A stretch of 64,000 nucleotides of DNA. Origin: Sepiola atlantica (taxonomy: Eukaryota > Mollusca > Cephalopoda > Sepiida > Sepiolidae). A program made the position numbers and the translations under genes. The stretch is from the NCBI GenBank assembly GCA_963556195.1, contig OY744537.1:17222774-17286773 (forward strand). The letters are read 5' to 3'. This document shows, piece after piece, positions 58,900 to 64,000 of this stretch. The notes under the pieces are model-generated. The model made no database searches. It was not told where the DNA came from and worked only from the letters and a program-made list of their open reading frames with translations. Numbering within the stretch: position 1 is the first letter of the stretch; each line of letters begins with the position of its first letter.

Positions 58900-59940
58900 A
58901 AACATATTGAGATAAAAATTTTGCAACAGATAAAAACGTTTTTGATTTCACCTGAAAAAAAAACGGGCCTTTAAAAATTTGGTATACTAGAATCTCCTTT
59001 AATGGTGCCTGGAACAAGACCCACAAAATTTCCCCCATTTTCATCACATTGAATTTTTTTCTTTTAATCTAAAGATTTCCAATCATGTAACAAGATGGAT
59101 AGATTATTTCAGTCATTCAGTTGTCTTCTGTCATTTTGCTGGTGATTAGTCATTCTGAATGCAATTTTTTTTTTTATCATTACTATTTCAGACCAATACA
59201 CTATCTTCAAATGCTCAATTTGGGAGAAGGGGGTGTAGTATCTGGTCTGTGGTCATGATACCACTCTTTCAGGCATTAGTTGCTATGCCGTAAAACAAAC
59301 CAAACCCAGGCATTACCTCCTCCTTTTAGGTGGATTAGTTTGTTTTGTTGTCATGCGTCCATCCTCCTAGGCATTACTTCCTCCTTTGGGGGAGGGCAGC
59401 AAAGTATATTTAATAAATCTTGAAACATGCATGCGATTCAAAGAAAAGGAAACTGATTGGAAAAATGTTAGCAAAAAGTCTGAGAAAGATTCAAGAATCT
59501 CAGCTATAAATTTGACAAATTTCACCCAAAATTTGATATAGACACATTGCTCACAATTTATCAAGAAAAATCAGAGTGGCTTTAAGATCATTTATGCCCG
59601 TACGATGGGCACCTCTTGGTAGACAAAGACAAAGAAAATAAATGCTACATCTTGGGTGAACTGACATCTATGAACTCTATTGGTAAACTGGTTCCTCGGT
59701 GTACTCAGACAATCACAACAAATTTGGAAACATTCTCATATGCAACCGTAAAATACTTTTCTATGCATTCAATAGGTTTTAATATTTTAGAAGTCATGTG
59801 TTAGATAGCGATAAACATGATCCATCTATTTGAATTAACATTGCAAGATAAAAAAAATAAAAAAATAAAAAATAAAAAATTAAGAGATAATACTTCTAGT
59901 AAAAAAAAAAAAAGATCTTAGAATGAAAACTCAAAGCTTA
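58900..59940. other. AT-rich DNA with repeat fragments
   Basis: Apart from the repeat at 59187-59400 (two versions of a C/T-rich phrase, CCTCCTCCTTTTAGG and TTCCTCCTTTGGG) there is no supported feature. Confidence 0.5.
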
Positions 59941-59954
59941 ATTAATATATATCT

Positions 59955-60010
59955 TACTAGCAGGGCTACCTGGTGTCGCCCGGGGTTCTAATTTCTGTAA
60001 ACAAAGTTCA
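59955..60010 (+). repeat. Dispersed CTAGCAGGGCTACC element end
   Basis: CTAGCAGGGCTACCTGGTGT, then CGCCCGGGG. Related ends at 61646-61672 (CTAGTAGGGCTACCCGGTGT) and, on the minus strand, 63178-63208 (CTAGCAGGGCAACCCAGCGT). These are shared termini of a retroelement family. Confidence 0.6.
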
Positions 60011-61317
60011 TATTGGGGTAAAATAAGAATAAAAATAATTATGCCGTGGTTGAGGTTCGAATGCACAGACCGTCTCTACGATTGAACCCTGGGGAAAGTA
60101 TAATATGGTGATGCTTTTAATGCAATACATAAAGCAGACTGCCCCCCCCCTCCGTTCTTAGACAATAAAAGAAAGCGAAAAAAAAACAAAAAAACCCAAC
60201 CTTTCTCTCTTTGTTGGCCACAGCTGTAACTGCTTTCTAGGTCATTATTGAAAATGCATTCATTTTAAAAGTCTTTCTAGGTGGATAAATTTTTTTTTTT
60301 TTTTTTTTCAAAGAAATTAAATCGAAATGCATTTTTTTGTTTTTAACATGGACCAATGTTCTGAACAAAAATAAAACTGACAATCAGAATCAAATACTGA
60401 TTTTGTAGGAAGAAAACTTAACCGAAGATTCGAGAAACAAACATGCTGAACTTTATATATTGGACATAGTTATAAATTAAAATTAATCAAGAAATAAGAA
60501 ATTACACCAACATAGTATAATTTTAATCGAGTGGTAGATATTAAATAGTTATGAACTTGTTGGCATGATAAAACTAACATTTACCTGAAGCACTACATAA
60601 CCTCAGTAGCTATCCATAAAAGGTTTGCTATAAAAATTTAGAGACGTAAAATTAAATTTTAAAATGTTGATTCAACTGAAATTCAAGCATTATGATCATC
60701 TGGGCTAGAAACCCTACTCAAGAAAATAATCACAAATTAATAAGTTCGTAATATCAATACACAGCATTTTAAGCAGAGGTAAGAAGTCGGCAGAAAAAAA
60801 AGTTAATCCAGACTCTAACAATGCAGATTCCTGACTTGCCCTCCCCCCAAAGTCACACTTTCAAGTCGGTTTAAAAAAACAAATCCAATTTGACCCCAAC
60901 GAACAATTGCAGACTCCCTTAACTTTCTAAGTAAAATAATCCTATCGTTATAGACCTATTTATTCTACTGTGATATCATTTGAAAATTCATAAACTGTGA
61001 CGTATCTTTTAAAAGATTCTAATAATTAGTCGCTTTACTTCTATATTATCCTTATTATTATTATTATGATTATCATTATTTAGAAGTATTATTCTTACAT
61101 GAAAATAAAGAGACTTGTTATTTTTCCATCTAATTGGCATACATATTTGTGATGTATACATAGACACACATATGTAATTTAGAGGACAAAAAAAAAGAGT
61201 TACTCTTTCTTTAAATGCTCACAGAGATTAACAAATATTAGAGAGTGGTTTAATCAACATAGAGCAACAAAGGAGAGAGAAATACATGAATAGCTGAAAG
61301 AGATGGGCGACTTATTC
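60011..61317. other. AT-rich non-coding DNA
   Basis: No supported gene; poly-T near 60290-60310 and a C run at 60142-60151. Confidence 0.5.
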
Positions 61318-61405
61318 AGTTAATTATAAATTACAGCATATTAGAATAGAATTCTTTTTCAAACCTAACTCAATCCCAGAACTAAGGTATATTTTAGCAT
61401 GTATT
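61318..61405 (-). repeat. Dispersed family F, partial minus copy
   Basis: Reverse complement matches 54240-54345 (ACAAAATACATGCTAAAATA, GATTGAGTTA). A (G)n run follows at 61429-61442. Confidence 0.6.
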
Positions 61406-61645
61406 TTGTGTTATTAAAATATGTCGGTGGGGGGGGGGGGGGAAGAGCCTCAAGTAAACAAACGTTGATGAACTCGCATCTATATAATGAAAGCGAATGT
61501 ACGTGTGCACATTTATTTTGATAAGCAAAAAGAATAACTGATAAAAACTAAAGGAATAGACACAAAAAAAAATTCCCTTATTCTTAATATTTTTGTGACT
61601 AAAATAGGAATTAATCTATGGGCACACAAGTGCTTTATTTACAAA

Positions 61646-61672
61646 CTAGTAGGGCTACCCGGTGTTGTCTGG
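61646..61672 (+). repeat. Dispersed CTAGTAGGGCTACC element end
   Basis: Second plus-strand copy of the 59955 motif. Two near-identical C-run phrases (CCCCGTCTACTAATATTTAC) follow at 61790-61849. Confidence 0.6.
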
Positions 61673-62138
61673 GGTCATAAAAAATATATATAATAAGTTA
61701 AATAGCGTGTGTAACAGCTTTATATTAAAACTTCTATCTCTCTCACTCTCTCTAGCCATATATTTATCTTTCTTTTCCTCTTCCCCATTCCCCCCCCCCC
61801 GTCTACTAATATTTACATTCCCCCCCCCCCGTCTACTAATATTTACATTTGAAAAAAAAAAAATTAAAAAATGTTTTCAATTATGAGTCAGCAATTTCCT
61901 TTTAAATTAGTATGAAATTTCCAAATCGATAGTATTAAATAAATGAAATATCCAAATTAATAGATAATAACATTAGGATAAGGGTGAAAATCGGCCCAGT
62001 TGACCATCAAATAATTATTTTCTAAATTTGAGATATTATTCATTCCCGGCAATACCAGTCAAGAATATACCAACTTTGTGGGTGTTTCTTTGGGAGATTT
62101 TGCATTTTAGATGGATGGATAAATAGATAGAGACAGAC

Positions 62139-62139
<1 letters not shown>

Positions 62140-62207
<68 letters not shown>

Positions 62208-62392
62208 TATATATATATATATATATATATAGATATATAGATATATAGATATATAGATATATATATATAGATATATATATATAGATATATAGATATATAG
62301 ATATATAGATATATATATATAGATATATATATATAGATATATATATATATATATAGATATATATATATATATAGATAGATATATATATAAGT
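62140..62392. repeat. (TA)n/(GATA)-type microsatellite
   Basis: TA tracts interrupted by regularly spaced TAGATATA units. Confidence 0.95.
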
Positions 62393-62733
62393 ACGTATAT
62401 AAAAAAATAAAATAATAATGTGAAAAAAAAGTTTATATTGTGTTATAACTTTTTATCATTTATTTTTCTATTTATTTATTTTGTGACGTGTAGGAATATA
62501 AATTGTTCTGTAAAGAAAAATAGTTTTTTCTTGTTGATGGTATGGAGAACAAAATTTTCGACTGATCCTTCAGTCTTCATCGGTGTTTGGGGTTTGCGTG
62601 TGTACGGTGGGAGGTTTTCCCAGGCAATGAGGGGGAAAGAGTAGAAAAATCATAAATTAAATATGTGTATAAATGAGCACACGCACATACGCGTCCACAC
62701 ACACGTAATGGGACGTGTACATGTACATTGATA

Positions 62734-62850
62734 TACACACACACACACACACCGACACGTGCCTATGCGCGTAAGCATACATACATATATACATACACCC
62801 ATTCACAAATACCTTTTTTCTTTCTCCTTTTCTTTCTCTCTTACTGCTCG

Positions 62851-62925
<75 letters not shown>

Positions 62926-62955
62926 GATAGATAGAGATAGAGAGAGACATTTTCA
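62734..62955. repeat. (CA)n/(TA)n compound microsatellites
   Basis: CA tracts at 62735-62752 and 62860-62909, then TA and TAGA. Open frames on both strands here are artefacts. Confidence 0.9.
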
Positions 62956-63177
62956 CACACACACACCTTCCCTTTATATAATAGATTTAAGAGAGAGAGA
63001 GTGAGCATATTTGTTCTTTAGGTAAGATTTAACTCACATATTTGTTATATATCTTTGTGTGTGTGTGTTGGGGGGGGGGGTACTCCGATTAGTTGTTTTG
63101 GTCTTTATAGTAAGATCTATCTTGCTTGTGACAACAGTAGGAAATCAATTGTTATTGATAAAAAATAAATTACTACG

Positions 63178-63208
63178 CTCCCGGGCAACGCTGGGTTGCC
63201 CTGCTAGT
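63178..63208 (-). repeat. Dispersed CTAGCAGGGC element end (minus)
   Basis: See 59955; here on the minus strand, CTAGCAGGGCAACCCAGCGT then TGCCCGGG. Confidence 0.6.
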
Positions 63209-64000
63209 TTAGAATAATTAGATATTTGAACAGCATTTGAAAAAAAAAGAAAAGCTCGTTTAAATTCTATTCATACTGAAAATTGCTGAAATGTATTGAT
63301 CATACAAGAGACGATTGCTTTCACACACGATTTGGGTGGGGGCCAATTATGGAATGTTGAAAAAAAAAAAATTAAAAAAAATAAAAAAATAAAAAAAAAT
63401 AAAAGAAAAATAAAAAAAAAATAAAAAAAAGAAAAAAAAAAGAAAAGGAACCCTTTTTAGAGATAGTCCAACATCGATGGATTAAAGGACACACAGCAAA
63501 AATCAATCAATCATAAAAGATTCCAAGAGTAAAAGGCCTTGTATAAAGCAAGAAACACTTTCTTTTCTTTAATTAAAGAAGCTCAACTTGTTGCTGATCC
63601 TCGTAGTTTAATATTTTACATGTTTAAAGAACCTTATTTGTCTATCATTAGTCAAGCAGAGTCGTGATCGTCATCTTATTATCACCACCTCAGGCCAGTT
63701 TTCTGTCGACATTTTATCCTTCAAATGCGAGCAGTGTTTCCATGCAAACACACAGAGCGGTTGTTGACAAAATTAAAGAACCCAAAGGAAGGAATACATT
63801 CTGCTTCAACGGTTTAAACCACTGAAGCAGAAAAGGCTGAACACGAGCAAAACGAATTTAACGCACCTTACCTAACTCGAAATAGATACAAGATAAGGTG
63901 CAATTGGAACAAGTCATGCAATAATTGGAAATAAGAAAGAGGTCAAGTTGGTGCATAACAATTTCCACTCTCCAGATAGATTTCCAGAAAATAAAAGGTA
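63209..64000. other. AT-rich non-coding DNA to window end
   Basis: A long A-rich tract (63360-63447) could be a retroposon tail. No supported gene after it. Confidence 0.5.

Noticed and set aside
62657..62962. 101-codon minus-strand frame and plus-strand counterpart
   Set aside because: Compound (CA)n/(TA)n repeat.

Overview
This is a gene-poor, strongly AT-rich stretch of an animal nuclear genome. Several things point to a mollusc, most likely an octopus-like cephalopod. There are many (TA)n tracts, tRNA-derived SINEs, decayed LINE reverse-transcriptase tails of kinds I associate with cephalopod assemblies, a C2H2 zinc-finger fragment, and isolated exons separated by kilobases of repeat. 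The species is inference. No rRNA, functional tRNA gene, CRISPR array or bacterial-style operon is visible. Almost all the long open frames are low-complexity or tandem-repeat translations.

The host-gene evidence is thin. An exon at 22537-22647 (+) closely resembles the Sec7-to-PH linker of cytohesin Arf-GEFs. The frame needed for the start of the PH domain is reached only by a 1-nt shift. Three other exon-like segments with good splice sites (8656-8786, 19998-20090, 23623-23685, all +) have no recognised product. The left third of the window may therefore be intron of one or more plus-strand genes.

Layout. 0-8.6 kb: unique AT-rich DNA, an inverted-repeat pair, a LINE tail and a small MITE. 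8.6-14.8 kb: one exon candidate, a 61-bp minisatellite that grew inside a dispersed element, a 28-bp minisatellite, and an 876-bp pogo/Tigger-like DNA transposon. 15.6-17.6 kb: a large palindrome and a 37-bp array bracketed by a duplication. 18-24 kb: exon candidates and a hammerhead-ribozyme candidate at 20249-20297. 24.1-26.4 kb: a dead LINE reverse transcriptase split by an inverted-repeat element carrying a 43/39-bp tandem array, with a 6-bp target duplication. 27.7-34.6 kb: LINE remnants of at least three kinds. 35.5-36.4 kb: a minisatellite bounded by inverted repeats. 38.6-43.5 kb: SINE copies, a TA/TG microsatellite and rearranged LINE tails. 44.6-48.1 kb: fold-back elements, a second 28-bp array and a GC-rich inverted repeat. 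49.3-50.6 kb: a zinc-finger pseudogene between LINE tails. 51.5-57.5 kb: a transposon-like element with three internal repeats, a SINE with a clear target duplication, a 62-bp array and a mariner-like MITE. 58-64 kb: a (GA)n tract, microsatellites and dispersed repeat ends.

The strongest signals are (i) a hammerhead-type self-cleaving RNA fold with all three helices and the core, plus a second decayed copy, and (ii) a recurring architecture in which tandem arrays grow inside mobile elements. All similarity statements rest on reading and recollection of protein families, not on database searches.
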